Shown: in pieces, positions 64,000 to 64,000 of the stretch
How positions within the stretch are numbered: position 1 is the first letter of the stretch
Layout: the number at the start of each line of letters is the position of its first letter
Source: Melanocharis versteri
Lineage: Eukaryota; Chordata; Aves; Passeriformes; Melanocharitidae
Reading direction: 5' to 3'
DNA: 64,000 nt
Assembly: GCA_013397845.1 (NCBI GenBank)
Contig: VZTG01000079.1
Span: 981,091 to 1,045,090 of the forward strand
Made by a program: the position numbers and the translations under genes
The notes under the pieces: model-generated
Seen by the model: only the letters and a program-made list of their open reading frames with translations
Told to the model about the DNA's origin: nothing
The model's database searches: none

Positions 64000-64000
64000 C

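Larger units (their letters stand above)
62188..64000 (-). mobile_element. CR1 LINE of avian CR1-J type, continuing beyond the window
   Basis: From the 3' end (CACAGAATCACAGAATATGC at 62188) through CCTGGCCCTGCACAGCACCA, then CACCATGTGCCTGAGAGCAT and TCTGTCAGGCTGGTGCTGTG, to the reverse-transcriptase region, the text follows antisense CR1-J closely. The element lies on the minus strand, so its 5' part is outside the window. The visible part covers the connector before the reverse transcriptase, the reverse transcriptase and the 3' UTR. Several frameshifts and stops break the ORF, so it is a non-autonomous fossil. It is far better preserved than the LINE at 41540-42470 and is therefore much younger. 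Confidence 0.95.

Overview
The window is nuclear DNA of a bird, and possibly a passerine or another neoavian. It is AT-rich and has no recognisable complete protein-coding gene. Four repeats point to a bird: a long minus-strand CR1 retrotransposon of the avian CR1-J type at the right end (62188-64000), an old CR1 3' fragment (11669-11815), a second CR1 3' tail (34790-34840), and a solo LTR (26357-26944) of a kind I know from passerine/neoavian endogenous retroviruses. No ORF resembles a bacterial gene. No operon, ribosomal RNA, tRNA or CRISPR array is visible.

Layout. Positions 1-40360 are non-coding, AT-rich DNA, either intergenic or intronic. They hold simple repeats, two CR1 fragments, one LTR, possible MIR-like fragments and an unusual perfect hairpin (6443-6475). 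At 40420-41090 the composition changes sharply to a CpG island with GC boxes, a G-quadruplex motif and a 197-base assembly gap (40576-40772). A TTACGTCA (CRE/ATF-like) site sits on its left shoulder. This is the only promoter-like region and the best sign that a gene starts here, but its first exon and direction cannot be fixed from the sequence. Just to its right are a 22-base poly-T run, a 34-bp tandem duplication and a highly decayed CR1/L3-like LINE (about 41540-42470). The identity of that LINE is supported by a reverse-transcriptase remnant on the minus strand.

From 42480 to 62187 the DNA is again non-coding. It contains a polypurine tract (44466-44510), a MIR-like SINE fragment, a palindromic MITE-like repeat (46634-46696) and a 17-bp tandem array (47375-47438). 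The final 1.8 kb is the CR1-J element. Its reading frame is broken, and the catalytic box of its reverse transcriptase appears to have lost an aspartate, so it is a dead copy.

The window looks like a long intron or gene desert on either side of one CpG-island promoter, with layers of old and younger retroelements. I found no convincing new biological system. The items most worth checking are the orphan CpG island, the ancient LINE next to it, the perfect 14-bp hairpin, the palindromic repeat and a few small splice-bounded open segments.
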